Shown here piece by piece: positions 44,471 to 58,500 of a stretch of 64,000 nucleotides of DNA. The notes under the pieces are model-generated. The model saw only the letters and a program-made list of their open reading frames with translations, did not search any database and was not told the DNA's origin. Position numbers and translations under genes: made by a program. The DNA comes from an uncultured Prevotella sp. Lineage in GTDB: Bacteria; Bacteroidota; Bacteroidia; Bacteroidales; Bacteroidaceae. Positions within the stretch are counted from its first letter, which is position 1; every line of letters starts with the position of its first letter. Location of the stretch: positions 1 to 64,000 of the forward strand of contig UQJC01000003.1 of the NCBI GenBank assembly GCA_900541335.1. Reading direction: 5' to 3'.

Positions 44471-46225
44471 ATGACTTACAAATCTAAACTACTCTTCAAC
44501 TTCCTCGCCCTCTTCGCCATCTTTACCGCCCTGCTCGTCATCTTTCAGTACAACCGCGAGCGGCAGTACAAGCGCGATGTGCTTGAATCGAGGCTGGAGA
44601 GCTACGCCGATGTCGTAGCTGCCGAAGTTGATAAGTATTCCCTTAATGTCAACAACCCGCAGGACAACACTAAGTTTCAGAACCTTGCCGAACTTCTGCC
44701 CGTCGACCTGCGTCTCACCGTAATCAATCGTCGGGGCAAAGTGCTCTCCGAGTCTACGGGTCACAGTGTCGAAACCATGGAAAACCACATCGGGCGCAGT
44801 GAAGTGCAAGCCTCCTTGCGTGCCGGTAGCGGATCGGATGTCCGTTACTCCAGTACCGACAATCGCGAGTACTTCTATTACGCCAAGGCCTACGGCAACT
44901 ACATCGTTCGCGTAGCCCTACCATACGATGCTTCTGTTCAGACACTGATGAAGGCCGACAACGTCTTCCTTTGGTTCGTCCTGATGCTCTTCCCCGTAGT
45001 CCTTGTTTTCCTTATCCACATTTCCGACCATGTGAGCAAGTCCATTGACGGTCTACGCGCCTTTATGCGTTCAGCCGATCGTGGACTCGTAGACTACGAC
45101 CACATTAAGTTCCCGCGTACAGAGTTGGGTGAAATCAGCCATGCCATCATGCTCAAGTATCGTCAGCTCGAAGAGACTGGACGGGTGGTAGCTGCCGAGC
45201 GCGAACGCCTCATGCGCCACTTCCACTATTTTGAGGAAGGTATAGCCATCTTTGGTCCCGACCGTCAGCCCATCTATGCCAATCCTCGTTTCACGCAGTA
45301 CGTTAACACCGTGCTCGACCGTCCGACAGCTGATCTATCCCTCCTGTGGCAAGCCAAACCCTTTGCTCCCGTGTTAGAGTTCCTAACCCTTCATGGCGGT
45401 TCGCGTCCCTTTCCCGAGGAAGCACCCATCTTCCGTTTTACCGTCAAGGGTGGAGGCAATACCTTCGGCGTGCAAGTGCTGATCTATTCTGACGGTGGAT
45501 TTGAGTTAAGCCTTTCCGACATCACACGTGCTGAGAAGAACAAGATACTCAAGCAGCAGATGAGTAACAACATCACCCACGAACTCCGTACCCCTGTCAG
45601 CAGCATCCGTGGGTACATTGAGACCATCACCAGCTGTCCCAATCTTTCCAACGAACGCAAGCAGTATTTCTTAGAGAAGGCTCATGCGCAAGTCATCCGC
45701 CTGACTGATCTCATTCGTGACGTCGCCCTCATCACCAAGACCGAAGAAGCCGCCGACCTCATGCCGCGTGAAGAAGTCAGTGTAGCCAAGGTCATCGACG
45801 ATGTACGTGAAGATTTGGGTGAAAAGTTGCGCGATGCTCACATGCAACTCTTTATCGATCTGCCTGGCAATCTCACCCTTTACGGCAATTACTCCCTCAT
45901 TTATTCCATCTTCCGCAACTTGATGGAGAACAGTGTGCGCTATGCTGGCGATGGTCGTGAGATTCATCTCAGTTGTTACAACCTCACCTCCGAGTTTGCC
46001 TACTTCTCGTTTTACGACACCGGTGATGGTGTCTCCGAAGAACATTTGCCCCGTCTTTTCGAGCGTTTCTATCGGGTAAGCGAAGGTCGCACCCGCGACA
46101 ATGGCGGTACGGGCCTGGGCCTTTCCATTGTTCGTAACGCCGTTCAATTCCACCAAGGCGACATCTCCGTGCGTAACCGTAAGGACGGAGGACTCGAATT
46201 TCTCTTTACGCTCAAGGTGGGTTAA
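44471..46225 (+). CDS. Membrane sensor histidine kinase
   Basis: A 584-residue kinase. A first membrane helix (about 6-24, LLFNFLALFAIFTALLVIF) and a second (about 166-185, VFLWFVLMLFPVVLVFLIHI) enclose a periplasmic sensor region of about 140 residues. A HAMP-like stretch, a PAS-like region (FHYFEEGIAIFGPDRQPIYAN), the dimerisation domain with phospho-acceptor His370 in NNITHELRTPVSSIRG, and the ATPase domain (N box RNLMENSVRYAG; G boxes DTGDGV and NGGTGLGLSIV) follow. The start at 44471 puts the membrane helix at the N-terminus; the frame is open further upstream, but that stretch is the repeat-containing spacer. It is the likely partner of the preceding regulator. Confidence 0.92.
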   Translation: MTYKSKLLFNFLALFAIFTALLVIFQYNRERQYKRDVLESRLESYADVVAAEVDKYSLNVNNPQDNTKFQNLAELLPVDLRLTVINRRGKVLSESTGHSVETMENHIGRSEVQASLRAGSGSDVRYSSTDNREYFYYAKAYGNYIVRVALPYDASVQTLMKADNVFLWFVLMLFPVVLVFLIHISDHVSKSIDGLRAFMRSADRGLVDYDHIKFPRTELGEISHAIMLKYRQLEETGRVVAAERERLMRHFHYFEEGIAIFGPDRQPIYANPRFTQYVNTVLDRPTADLSLLWQAKPFAPVLEFLTLHGGSRPFPEEAPIFRFTVKGGGNTFGVQVLIYSDGGFELSLSDITRAEKNKILKQQMSNNITHELRTPVSSIRGYIETITSCPNLSNERKQYFLEKAHAQVIRLTDLIRDVALITKTEEAADLMPREEVSVAKVIDDVREDLGEKLRDAHMQLFIDLPGNLTLYGNYSLIYSIFRNLMENSVRYAGDGREIHLSCYNLTSEFAYFSFYDTGDGVSEEHLPRLFERFYRVSEGRTRDNGGTGLGLSIVRNAVQFHQGDISVRNRKDGGLEFLFTLKVG

Positions 46226-46263
46226 ACGCCTATCCATTTTCTCATCGATAATATTTTGTTATC

Positions 46264-46293
46264 AAGCTCCTGCCCTGTGCAGGAGCTTTTTTT
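46264..46293 (+). terminator. Terminator of the two-component operon
   Basis: AAGCTCCTGC pairs with GCAGGAGCTT around a five-base loop, running into seven Ts. Bases 46294-46522 beyond it show no gene. Confidence 0.9.
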
Positions 46294-46522
46294 GTGTCGC
46301 AGCCTCACTTGTTCAGCCCGTTTTTCTAACAGAAGGCGGCTTCAGTGAAAGAAATGCGGCATCCGTCAAGGGTAGCAGCAATGATTGGGGCGTGCTAATC
46401 GGTGGGAGAGGGGAGAGTGTCTCTGTGATAGGGCACACGTCCCATCCTATGTTTATGGTGCTTTGCGTTCCCATCAGCCCAGTATGGGCGGCATCATACT
46501 TTATCCTCCCACAAACAACAAG

Positions 46523-46553
46523 AGCGGTCAGGACGTTGAGTCCTGACCGCTCC
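46523..46553 (-). terminator. Terminator of the giant surface-protein gene
   Basis: A perfect 13-bp stem GAGCGGTCAGGAC / GTCCTGACCGCTC with a five-base loop. On the minus strand it is followed by TTGTTGTTTG. It lies 32 bases past the stop codon. Confidence 0.8.
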
Positions 46554-46584
46554 GTGTCAAAATAGTGTGTATGGGTCATGAACT

Positions 46585-49500
46585 TCACTTTACCTTCACT
46601 ACGCCGACCGCCTTGCCGTCCCGTTTCACCTCTACGATAGCCGTAGCAGGGAGGAAGGCTTTCACATCGTGGGTGGCAGCAGAAGCCGTGGCCGTGGCGA
46701 TGAGTTTGCCGTCGGTAGAGAAGATGCGGATGAGGTCACCCGGTTGCGTGCCTTCTATGCGGAAGGTGTGTGAAGCGATGCGACGAACGCGAATTGCCTG
46801 CGTCAATCCCGAATCCTTGCGGACAAAGCTCAGTGTAAAGCGTGTCTCCGTTTCGCAAGCCTCGGTGACAGCGAAGTCGTAAGGCATTTCTGTCAAGTCA
46901 GTCGACAACCCCGTGACCGCATCGTGAAGCAGTACCACTTCGTAGTTCGTCAGATCACAGTCCTCGGGAATCGAGAAAGTATACATACCCGCTTCGGGAA
47001 GACTGACACCCGCCGTCACCGTACCTTCTCGGTTGACAGCCGAGAGGAGTGAGTAGTGACCGCCGTTCTGTACAGCATACAGCTGCGGCATTGCCGTCAG
47101 GCTTGTCCACTTCACACCGTCACTGCCCAGGTCAAAGTCCGTACGCGCTTCGGAGGCATCCACCGCATGGAGTTGGAGGATGTCGGGTTTCGTGTCAGCT
47201 GCATCGGCGCGGGTCGCAGCTTGTTGGGCAATAGCCACTTTCAGGGTTGTTTCCTGATTAGCATAAGCTGTTTCAGAGTTTCTAGATGTCGGCAATTGCA
47301 CGGTGAACCGTTCCTCATCTTTCAGCGTAGCCGTCTGTGTAAACACCGCATCTCCTGCAGGAATATAGCCTTTCGGAGCAGAGGTGCCGTCATCCTTCGG
47401 ATACGTCTGAATAGGTACGTACTTACCGTCCTGATACCCGTAAATCACGCGTCCATACTCCATATCGGTGTACTTCATTGCGCAGAGATACGGCGAACCG
47501 AAGAGGTTCCAGCTCATGTTCTCCTTGTGGGTGAACTTGTAGCTTTGTGAGATGGAAGGATTCCAAGGCTCATTATGGTTTGCCTTCATCAGCGAGACTT
47601 GTTTCAGCGAAGAGTCTTCCTTGTAATCCTTGCCATAGAAACGCACCTTCGTATTGGGCTTCCCTTCGATAAGCCATCCCCTGGTGTAGTTGTTATTGCG
47701 GTCTGCATCATAGGACGTTGTCTTCCATGCCCCTTTGATGCCCTCCGTAGTAACATCATCAAACTTAAAGTTGAAGCTAGCACGTTTCTGCGCATCGTAG
47801 CAATACAACTTAGCATCTTCTGGATATTCTTGGGATTGAATACCTTCCGCGTTAGTCACGATAAATGGCATCACCGCCAAGTCATATACCTTCGTGTCGG
47901 CAGCTGTTGCATTGGCTTCAGCTTGGGCTTGTTCTTCCGCCTGTTTTAATGGGAGCAACTGACGTTCCACAGCAAAGTTTGTCAGAAACACTTCCTGCTT
48001 GTTACCGCGTAGCCCCGCTTGGTGTTCAAGTAGGAGGAAACCGGGATTGAAGGGGGAATCTATGGTGTACGATTTGTCAAGTTGTAATTCCTTGCCACTG
48101 CGTACATAGACTACCGATTGGCCTGCAGGGAAGTTTTCAGCAGCAACCACTGTGTCCGTGACCACGTTCCACGTTTCGAAGCAACCATTGTCCACCTTAC
48201 CGCGCACACGTTTGTTACCAATCAAGTCGCGGTCATGACCGACAGCGTTTATATAAGGATCTAATTTCACCGTTCCCTTGTCAAGGCTTTCGTAGTCCGT
48301 TTCATTCAGCTGATATTTCCAGTGATCAGTCTTTATGTAGCGGTTTTCCGCTTCGGTTGTTACGTTAAAGCGGTTATTACCACTCTCGCTTTGAGCGGGA
48401 GTAATGGTTCCCGTAGCGGTTACATTCACCGCCTTCAAACCGTTTACGTTGCCATAAACCAGCGAGTTGTAGAGCAAGCCTGTTGTGTTCTCTTGATTGG
48501 TTACGACCGCATCCTTGTCAGTCGTCTTGCCCACAATCGAAGTCGAGAGTGTACCCGCATTGACCACAGCTTCTTGTTCCACTTCGAAACCATCGACCAC
48601 AGCGTCAGCATTCAGTTGCAACTTAGTCAGTTTCGAGTGTTCACGCTGCATCAGCATGCCTGTGCGTTGGCTGAGCAGATGCTTGACTGTTGCTTCTACA
48701 TCCTTACTTGGCTGTCCTTCCTCATCGAACAGAATTTCTCCGTACATACCACCATAAATTTGGGCATTGGGGAGCGAAATGGTCAGTTGTTCCTTGGGAT
48801 GCACATTGCGGTCTGCAAAGACGTAAGCCTTCTGATCCTTATTAACCTCGGCATATAGTCCAGCGAGATCGACCGCCCCTTGCAAGTCACCTGTCGCGTC
48901 TTTCCAATTTGTACCGTCCGCCTTACCTTCAGTCAATCCTTCCTTGACGTAGATAATCTGCTGCAACAAGGCCTCGTATTCGTAAGCACCGATGTCGATG
49001 TTTTTACCCACTTGTCGGTTAGTATGATACAGGTCCTTTACACTATCTGGTATCGATGTTGGTAAATTATCACCTTTCAGCTCCATCGCGTGTTTTTGGT
49101 AAAGTCCAATATTTCCCTTATCCAGCAAGGGTAAGCTCGGACGGATACGGTAGTCACGCTTCGACTCATCGGCATTCAGCGGGTCAACGAAGTTGGGTCC
49201 TTTCAGCAATATTTTGTTGTGTACGGATGCCTCCTCCTTAAACGTAAAGACTTGGTTGTAGTACTTACGCTCTTCTGCTGCTGCATGCGGGTCATCCTTC
49301 GGCATATGGTTTCTTCCATTGTTCCAAGCCACCGAGTTGTAAGTAGCCGGAACGGCGGTGTTCATATCGGCCGTCTGGTTGTTTGCAAAAGTCGTATTGA
49401 CCAGTGTGGCGTGATTGACAGAGATTGAGTCCTGTTCATCGAAAGCTAATCCTGTTTGGTTATCCGCAAAGAGCGTATTAACAGCAAGTAGCTTGCCACC

Positions 49501-52500
49501 TTCTTGGAGTGCATACTTTCCGACTTCCATTCCCACGCGATTGCCTCGTAAGGCGACTTGGCGTAAAGCCATTTGGCCATACTTTGCCACTTTGGTGAGC
49601 TTAACAGCCGTGCCACCCTCCTTTTCAGGTTTCGCATTTGTCATACTAAAGCCCTCCAAGGTCAAGCGTTTGCCTGAGTTGACTGAAATGTCAAACAGTT
49701 GTTTAGTTTGAGCAGTCATTTGTGGATGAGCTGCAATATAGCTCGGTTGGCTAAAGTTTTGGACAGCCTTACTGCCTAGTCCTATACCCGTACACGAACC
49801 CTTGATGGTCAAATTGAGTTGCTTGCCGCTGGTCAGGTTACTCGTATGAATCGGGAATGCCGTGCCATCTTGGTTGAGCGAAGGTGAAACGTAGTGTCCG
49901 TGCTTCACATAAATAGTACGATCTTCCTTTGCATTTTGTTCAGGATGAGCCGCACCGATGATGGCGCCGCGCAAGTCATCCGTTGCATTCTCCCAGTTAT
50001 CGCCCGTACCGCGTCCAGCACGTTGTTCTGCCACATAAATTTGAGGCATGGTAGAGAAACGGGAGATATACTGATACTCGTAGAAGCCAATATCAATAGG
50101 TCGGGTCAATACCTTTCCCGAATCTGCATCAAGCGGTCCCGAGTAGCGTGTGTAGCTATCGGGGTCTTCTTTAGTCGTACTTTTTGTGATGTAGACTTGC
50201 TTGTATTTTTGCAGCGCTTCCGGAATAAATTCTTCCCAGCAACTTTTATAGGTAGGCATTGGTTTAGTGGTTTCCTCATGCTGATCATTTCTCTGATCAA
50301 TCATACCACTGCCATGATCCGTAACGGGTGAAATAGCAATCGGGTTCCATTTGGTTTCGCTATTATACCCTTCCACACCAGCGTGGGTAGAAGGTTGCCA
50401 AAAGTGCGGTCCCTTCTTGCTGTGGTTCTCCGAATCAATCAACCTGTTGTGATTCTTGTTTTTACCCTGTTCTTGATTCTTATCGCCAAATTTATCGTGA
50501 TAATCCACATCACTTGCACTGTAGGAAATATTAGCCGTAGCTTCATTTTCTCCAAGAATGTCACCTTGGTTTCCCCACAGCAGGCAGTTTACCAAATAGC
50601 TTTTGGTGTAACTACCGTAAATCACCGGAGCAGCAGAAGCCTGATTGTGTACAATCGTGTTGTTGGCAAAGCGTACTTCAAACTTGGTGTGCGAATTTTT
50701 TTCGTTATAGATGGCGACAGCCCCTCCCTTATGCCTGGCACAGTTGTTAGCCCAGAGGTTGTTGATAGCCTTGACATGGTAAGTTTGTTGGGCAGTGTTA
50801 CTTGTGGCAGCCACAACGAGTGCACCTCCGTACGAAGGTTCATTAGCCCCGGCTCGTGGAGGCATATTATCTGCTTGGTTACCCGCAAAGAGATTGTTGA
50901 ACAGGTAGAGATCGGCATCCCACAGGAAGGCACCACCGCCGCGCACGGCCTTGTTTTCCAACAGACGGCAGTTAGCAAGCACATAGTCTACCCCCTTGCT
51001 GTAGACACCGCCACCCCGGCCGACTTCGTTTTCGGCCAATCCGCTGCCGCTTTGTTGCAAGCTGTTGTGCGTAATGCCCTTCATGATGGTCAAACCATCG
51101 AGTACTACCGTTTGGGAGTCAGGAACTTCCATCGGTTGACCGTTGGCATCGAGCCCAGGCAAAGCCTTCTCGCTATACACCACGTGGTAAGCATTCTTTT
51201 CCGTTTCCGAGATATTCAGCTCCCCCGAGAGTACCGTCTGCGCAGCGAGTTCCCAGGGTTCAAACAAGAGGTTACCGTTGTGATCAGAGCGAGAACGTTT
51301 TTGGCAAAGTGAATCAATGAGTTCATACTTTTGCAGTGTAATATTTTCCCCCTCGATTACAGGTAATTCTGTATTGTCTTTAAATGAAGAATACTTCTCT
51401 TCGCCCGAGAATCCACCGTAAATCTGCACGTTATAGGGAATGGTAAACGAGTTCAAGCGTTGGTCATAGACCGTCGTTGCCGCATTGACACGTTGACGCT
51501 GTGGTTTGTAAGTACCCTTCGCCATGAGAATCTCAAAGGTTGTCTTGCGTGCCTCTTTACCGACTTGAGCGTTTTTTCTGACAGCATTGATGTAGTCAAT
51601 CGCATCTTCAAGCAGGGTAAACGAAGTGTAGAAACTTCTGCCCATGAACTTTTCTTCTGTACCCTCCTTAATCATGACATCATTGGCTGGTGACACAAAG
51701 AGACGCTTCACGACGGTGTCGGTCGGCATCACTCCGCCCGTATAGGCATAAGCTCCTACATCAATGCGTCGGAGTGGATCTTCTTGCTGTCCTTTACGTC
51801 TTTTTCCTTGCATATCATATTCAGCCACACCGATTTTCTTCACCATGGCATCTTGTATCGATTCCAGCATACCCTTGTTAATCAAGATTGAATAGGGCTT
51901 CAGGGTAAAGAACTGGCCGAAGTAATCGTTGCGGTTTGAGCTCATCACCGAGTTGTTGACATTGCCCGGCACCTCAAACTTTTCAATATAGCTATAGTTG
52001 AAGGGATACCATTCAGAAATCAACTCCTTCAGCTTTTTGATCATATCGCCAAACTGTATGTCAGTAAAGAGTCGGTCGCTGAATTTCTGGTTGACTACAC
52101 CGCTGACATTCTTGTCCGTACCAGCCGTATTACCCCAAATCGCTACATTGACACTAAGTGCAGCCCCATCTTCCAGATAGATACCTCCACCCGTATTCGC
52201 CTTGTTCTCCACAAGGGTGTTGGAGATAAGGTGCGAACGGATTTCATCGGGTTGGGATGAATTCATACTTTCCGATTGCTTATCCTTGCAGGCATAGATA
52301 CCGCCTCCTTCAAGGGTCGCTTCATTCTGCATAATACCGCAACCTGTGACCAAACCACCGGGCAAAACATAAAGACCCCCACCTTGACGAGCCTTATTGT
52401 TACGCACAACGCAATTGCGTAGATGTCCCCAAGCGGGTACAATGGTACCACCGCCACGGGTACGTGAGTCTCCCAGAGGCGCGAGCGAAGTAGCTGCACC

Positions 52501-55500
52501 GTCTTCCAAGTACACACCGTCTACCAAGGTCATCTTTTCCTTACCATCGGGCCATTCTGCTGGCTTTTCGCCAAAGGTGAGCGCATGGTAACCGTTCACG
52601 TCTTGCGTCGTTGTGCCTTGCTTGATAGCACTGAGAACCGTCATAAACTGCGCAGCATCGCGATCCACCTTGTTCCAATTGGCTTCGTACTTTGTATTGT
52701 CAATCGTCAATCCTTCGCAATAACCGCCAATCAACGTCACGCCATAAGGCACCACAAAGCTGTAGCTCTGCGGGTCATTCGGATTACTGAGCGTGTTGGC
52801 ATGGTAGGTGAAGGTTTTACCAGGATAGCCAGCCACCTTGACCACTACCTGCTTCTCGTGATATTGCCGGGCCACTTCACCAGCCCGAGTCAAGACGCGT
52901 TGCAGCTTCATGGCACAGGCAGCATTGTCGGGATTCTCCCCACTACGTGTACCTGCACCATTTTGTGTGACGTAGTAGGTGAGGGTTTTCGCTCCCTGTA
53001 CATTTTCTCCTTCCGCCTTGATATTTTCCTCGTTTTCTGACTCATAGGCACCCGCATCCACACGACAGTCCTTGATACGGTCGGTAAAGTCCATATCAGT
53101 ATAGTACTCCAGATAGATGGTTGCACTGTCAACTACAGGGGCATCATTACCCATGTTGAGAGCAGGAGAACCTGCCTTGAGACGGAAGTCTTTCTTGGTA
53201 GCATCCCTAAAAATTGATTGGACATCATTGTTGCTATGCGAATTGTGATAATAAATTGCTTTATCATTGCTTCCTTGATTGGTAGCACTGCTCGTAATCG
53301 TATGATGGCAATTGATAACGCCTTTATTTCCGATGGCTATATCTGCACTACCCATGACCCCTTTCTTGCCTTCATTACCAACCACAATGCAGTTGTGAAT
53401 GTCCAATTGTGACTTATTGCCACTGGTCCAAATACTAATACCGCCATTTCCACGCACACTACCTTTGGAAATATTACCAACTACCGTATTATTAAAGAAG
53501 GCACCATTTTCAATAAAAATGCCCGCACCATCAGCAGCTTGAGCCGTTCCTGTATTATTGTTTATTACACAATTATACATAGTACCCCTGTAAAGATAGA
53601 TGCCTGCTCCATAACTGGTATTACCCCATCTTGTTCCAGAGTTACTTAAAGTGTTATTTTGAACATAACAGTTAATGACTGTACCTTCATCACAATAAAT
53701 ACCTCCACCACGGATTTCTATTACTATATCTTTTTCAACTTTGATGTCATATTTACAATCTGTAACGATACAGTTTTTGAGTGTGACGTTATTATAGATT
53801 ACAGCCCCAGCACCACCATTACGAGCGCTAGATTTAACGGCTTGATTTAGTTTGCCGTCACGAAGGGTGAATCCATCCCAAGTTGTAGGATATACAAAAT
53901 CCTTTTGTTGTCTATTTTCGTATGCTCCATTGCCTTGACCTACGTCTTTATAGCTACTTGGCGTATAGAGATAATTGCCATAACCTTCACCTACATAGGT
54001 AAATTCACCCTTTTTGACGTGAACGTAATTTCTTCCATTGTCAATATAGAATCCTGTTTGTTCAGCATAAAAGTGAGTGCTTACTGCACTATTCGCTTTC
54101 ACAAAGGCATCCTGGTCTGAGTAATAGAAGTTGCCTTTACCCTCGTCGACATATTCCATCTGTGAAGGAATAAGATTGTATCTTCCCTTTCCTTCGCCTA
54201 CATATACATAGGCAGTGGCTTTTGAATTTGTGACGGGGTTGTAAATGTAGGGTTGACCCAATACACGATGATTATCCTTCACTCCTTCCGTTGGCTTCAA
54301 TATTGTTTCATACTGGCTTACATCAGGGTATTTCTTTTGATCGTAGTAAATAGAATTAGAAACGAAGGGATGACGGTCGTCCATACCAGGCATACCTGTT
54401 TTGGGGAAGGAACCAAATACATTGACCCCATCTACGATTTCAAAGCAACTAAAAGCCCATGTATTGTTTTTGTTTTCAGGATCCTTTTTCTTATCAGGGT
54501 CTTGCATATTGACAGGAGCTTGCTGGTAAGTACCCGCAGCGACCCATACTTGCGGCTTTTCACTGTTTATAGTCTTCTGCTCTGAAGCTTTCAGTACTGC
54601 ATAACGTACCGTTGCAAAAGCCGTACCCCATGAAAGACCATCATTCGTATCGCTTCCACCATCAGCAGACGTCCGCACATAATACACCCTTCCCTTCTTC
54701 GGTAAGTCCGCTTCATAGGCACCGAGGTCGGGAATACCTCCAAGGTCACGATCGTGTACCATCGTGATATCATTTGTCAAAGGACTGTCTGTTCCTTTCG
54801 TGATGGGACTTACTACGCACTTATTGATAACTTGAGCGGCATCCACTGATGACGTGAGCGGGCGGAACTCCGAGTAACCACCCAAGTAAGTGTCGAAACC
54901 GAAGGTGGCTCCGACTTTATTCGTCGGATTGGCAAAGTTCTTTGCTCCTCCTTTTTCACCCGTGGTGGCAAGTTCGAGCGTATTATTGCTTCCTGTATTG
55001 CCAGCAGCAAAGGAATTGTAATTGTGCTCCTTTGTGATGGTAGCAGGAATCGAACCTATGTTATTGACCACAGTCAGGTGGTCAAACGTGTGGGTCGTTT
55101 CCTTACCTGCTGGTACACCAATAACCGATTCAGAATCGCCGCTCGTGTTGGTATTGTTATTGACCACACAGTTAATCATGGTCAAGTTCTTTGCCTCACG
55201 TGCATCGACAGCTGCAGCCGTGTGTGCAGTATTGTTTTCAATGATACAGTTGCGCAGAGTTACGTCTGATCCTGCTTTGGCGAGAACACCTGCACCACTT
55301 TGGATAGACGCTGTTGAGGCAGCATAACCATTGATGATGTGGAAACCATCGAGTACTAATTTCGCATTCGCATCGATATTTACACCGTGGTAAAAACCTT
55401 CTTCCTGCGTCTTACCATTGAAATTGGAATTGAGAATGCTGCGAAATGCCAACGGGTTGCGTTCCCATTGTTGTTTTTGTTCGTTTTGATGCCAACTACC

Positions 55501-58500
55501 TTCGATGACAATCGGCTGACCGCTTTTTGTCACAGGAATGCGCAACGTGGCCGTTTTCGGATCCTCATTTGAAAAGGCAAATTTGGGCCATAATTCTTGC
55601 GCCTTCACACGGATCACCATTTGCTTCTTCTCTGGGTTATCCCATCGAGCAAACCAGTTAACCGCTTCCGTCAACGAACGGTGTGCCTTGTCCCAAGACG
55701 AACCGTCAGCCTCAATGCTCGTATTTTGTCCGTCTACGTAAATGATGTATTTGTCTGTTTCTGAAGTTTCGTCAGCTTTAATAACTGTAGGAATAACCTG
55801 AAATGCACCGATGGAGGGTTTTTGATCAAAGAGATCCTTGCCGGTGATGTCAAGTTCCGGAGCCATCAATACGTGTTCGGGGAACTGTCCGATCGGTTGT
55901 CCGGCTGCCCAAAGATTCGAACCTTGCTTGGGTTGCCAATAGTAATAAATCCAATCGGCCTCTCTTTGTGCTCCCACACGCTTCAGCAAAGCCTCGTCAC
56001 TGGTCATAATCCCTTCAGTTTCTACCGTGAAGTCAGGGCCCATCTGGTTGCTGTCTGTTGTATTGTTATCGCCCAGTGTCAGCGTATATTCCTGCAAGGT
56101 ATTGTTCCACACCGCGTTGTTAGGGCAGGAAATGGCATTGTAAAGGAAGCGCACCTTCTCCTTGGTCGGATTGAGTGCATAAACCGGAATGTCCGTAGCC
56201 TCATCAGAATTGCTTGCTCCTGTCAGGTTAATTTTATTATTCCAGATAATGGAGTTGATTACCATACCATACTCGTTGATATACACGCCGCCCGTTTGTG
56301 CAGAATGCCTGTTTGCCAAGTCGGGCGAAGACGGGGTATAGTTGTTGGTAATGGTGTTTTGCGTCAATATGCCTCCCTTGTTGCAGTACACTCCACCGTT
56401 AATGCGTGCCGTATTGTTGCTGATAACACTGGTTGAAACCACCAGGTAATTAGGCAACAATTGGTCTTCATTGTTCAAATAGACGCCCGCACCAAGTCCT
56501 GCCGTATTGTTTACCACCATCGATCGGAGCACCATACCCGTTTCGTCAACAAAGACTCCACCGCCTTTGCCATTTTCCGTGTCGGCACCAGCATTACAAT
56601 TGTAAATCAGCGAACCGATGATACGCCCGTTCTTCAAGTATACACCGCCGCCCGCCACTTTCGCGGTGCTGTATTTCACCACGCAGTCGCGCAAATAGGC
56701 GTTGGCATCGTTCATATAGATACCACCGCCGACACTACTTTGAAAGGTTGCTTTGTCTGTCGATTCACCCAGAGCATGTCCCCCTTCAATGCAGACGCGA
56801 TCCAAGATGGTAGGACGGGTGAAAGCTGGTGCTTGGGCATCACTGTAAGTTGCAGGAGCAAACCATACGACATGACGGGAACTGGAATTGATGTTCCAAC
56901 GATTGTCCGCCAAAACAGGTTTATTGTTGTATTCTTTAGCAACTAAATAAACTGTAGATTGATCCTTTTCTGTTTCCCAAGGAAATTGGTATGTAAGACG
57001 TTGAGATTTAGACGTTTCGTTTCCCTTAAATCCACCATAGACACTGATACCGTCACGCATGCAGAAAGTTGCGGTATAGTTTTCACCAGTGATAAGGAAG
57101 GTCTTAGGCCTATAGGTACCTCCGGCAATCCATACTTCGCCCGGAAGGTTGTTGAGATTATTTGTAGCCAATTCGTCAATCATGGCTTGTAAGTCGCCTG
57201 AAGCATCTTCCCACGAAGTACCCTTACCCGTTCCGTCTTGTTTTACATAGCGACGGCGACCGGGAGCCAAGGGCTGAAACTCGTAGGCACCGATGTCAAT
57301 AGTACCTTGTATACGTGTTTGGCCATTGAGGTCCTGGTTTGGATTTTGGGTAAAGGTTATGTCGTTATAGAGTTTATTGTATCCCTTGTCGACCAAGGTC
57401 GTTTCCTCCATTGGTTCCCAGTTCCACTGCGGATAGGCTTCTTCACGGATTTTGAACTCAATGTCATAGCCTGTACGGGTTGAAGGCAGAGTAAATGACG
57501 GGCCTGCAGCCTCGTTGTTCTTCTCGCTGAGCAACAGGTTATTGAGCCCCGGGTCTGCTCCGAGGGTTCCTGCCTCGGGATAGGCCGAGTATTGGAAGTC
57601 GGGCATATTGTCCGTGACATTGGTGGTCAGCTTGGAGTTACCCCAAATGACGGAGTTGTGTACGGGGATATTCTGATCCGCTTTTCCTGTATTTTCCTGG
57701 GGGAGTGTAAACCCGTCGACTCCTGCACCCGTATTCCGTGTAATGGTACAGTTGATGATGGCACTACCCGTTTTGGTTGCCAGCACCCCGCCGTTCTCGT
57801 TGTTGTAGATGGTCGAGTTGAATACATAGCCCTGACCGGCGATGCAGACCGCACCGCCGTAGTTAGAGCTCTTTTCGCGTTCACCCGCCGCATTGTTGAA
57901 GAAGGCACAGCGGTCGATGAGGTTGGCACCGTTGTTGACATTCTTTACTTCTGCCGCTACATAGATAGCACCGCCATAATAGCCGTAGTTTTCTGTGAAG
58001 AAGCAACGTTCGATGCGGAAGATGCCGCCGCCCGTATTGTTGCCGTGGATGTAGATACCGCCGCCGTTCTGTTGTGTGGGGTTCGTCGCATCATAAGCAT
58101 GACCACGTGCAACGATACAGCCGTTGACCACCGTTGCCGTCGTATTCTTGTTCCCACTTTGTACTGTGGGTGTCATGTCTATGTCAATGACATGGCGGCG
58201 GTTGTTGTCGCGGTTGTTGTTACCTCCGGGGAATATATAGTTTACAGGGTCTACTACGTCATTACGGTTTTCGTCACCCGTCAGAATCGTACGGTAGCGC
58301 AGGCGGTACAGCTGGCCGTCCGTACGACGGTCCGTCTTGTTCTTTTCATCACCGGCGAAGCCACCGTAAATACTTACGCCCGACTTGAGCTTGAATCCGC
58401 CATCGGGAGCTTGATAAACCACCGCATCGCCCTTTGCCCCCATTTCGTAGCCTTTGATCCAGATTTCATCGCCTGCTTGGGCATTCTTTAAAGCGGCTTC

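Noticed and set aside
45016..45024. TTATCCACA DnaA box
   Set aside because: A single copy within the kinase coding sequence, without a cluster; chance occurrence.
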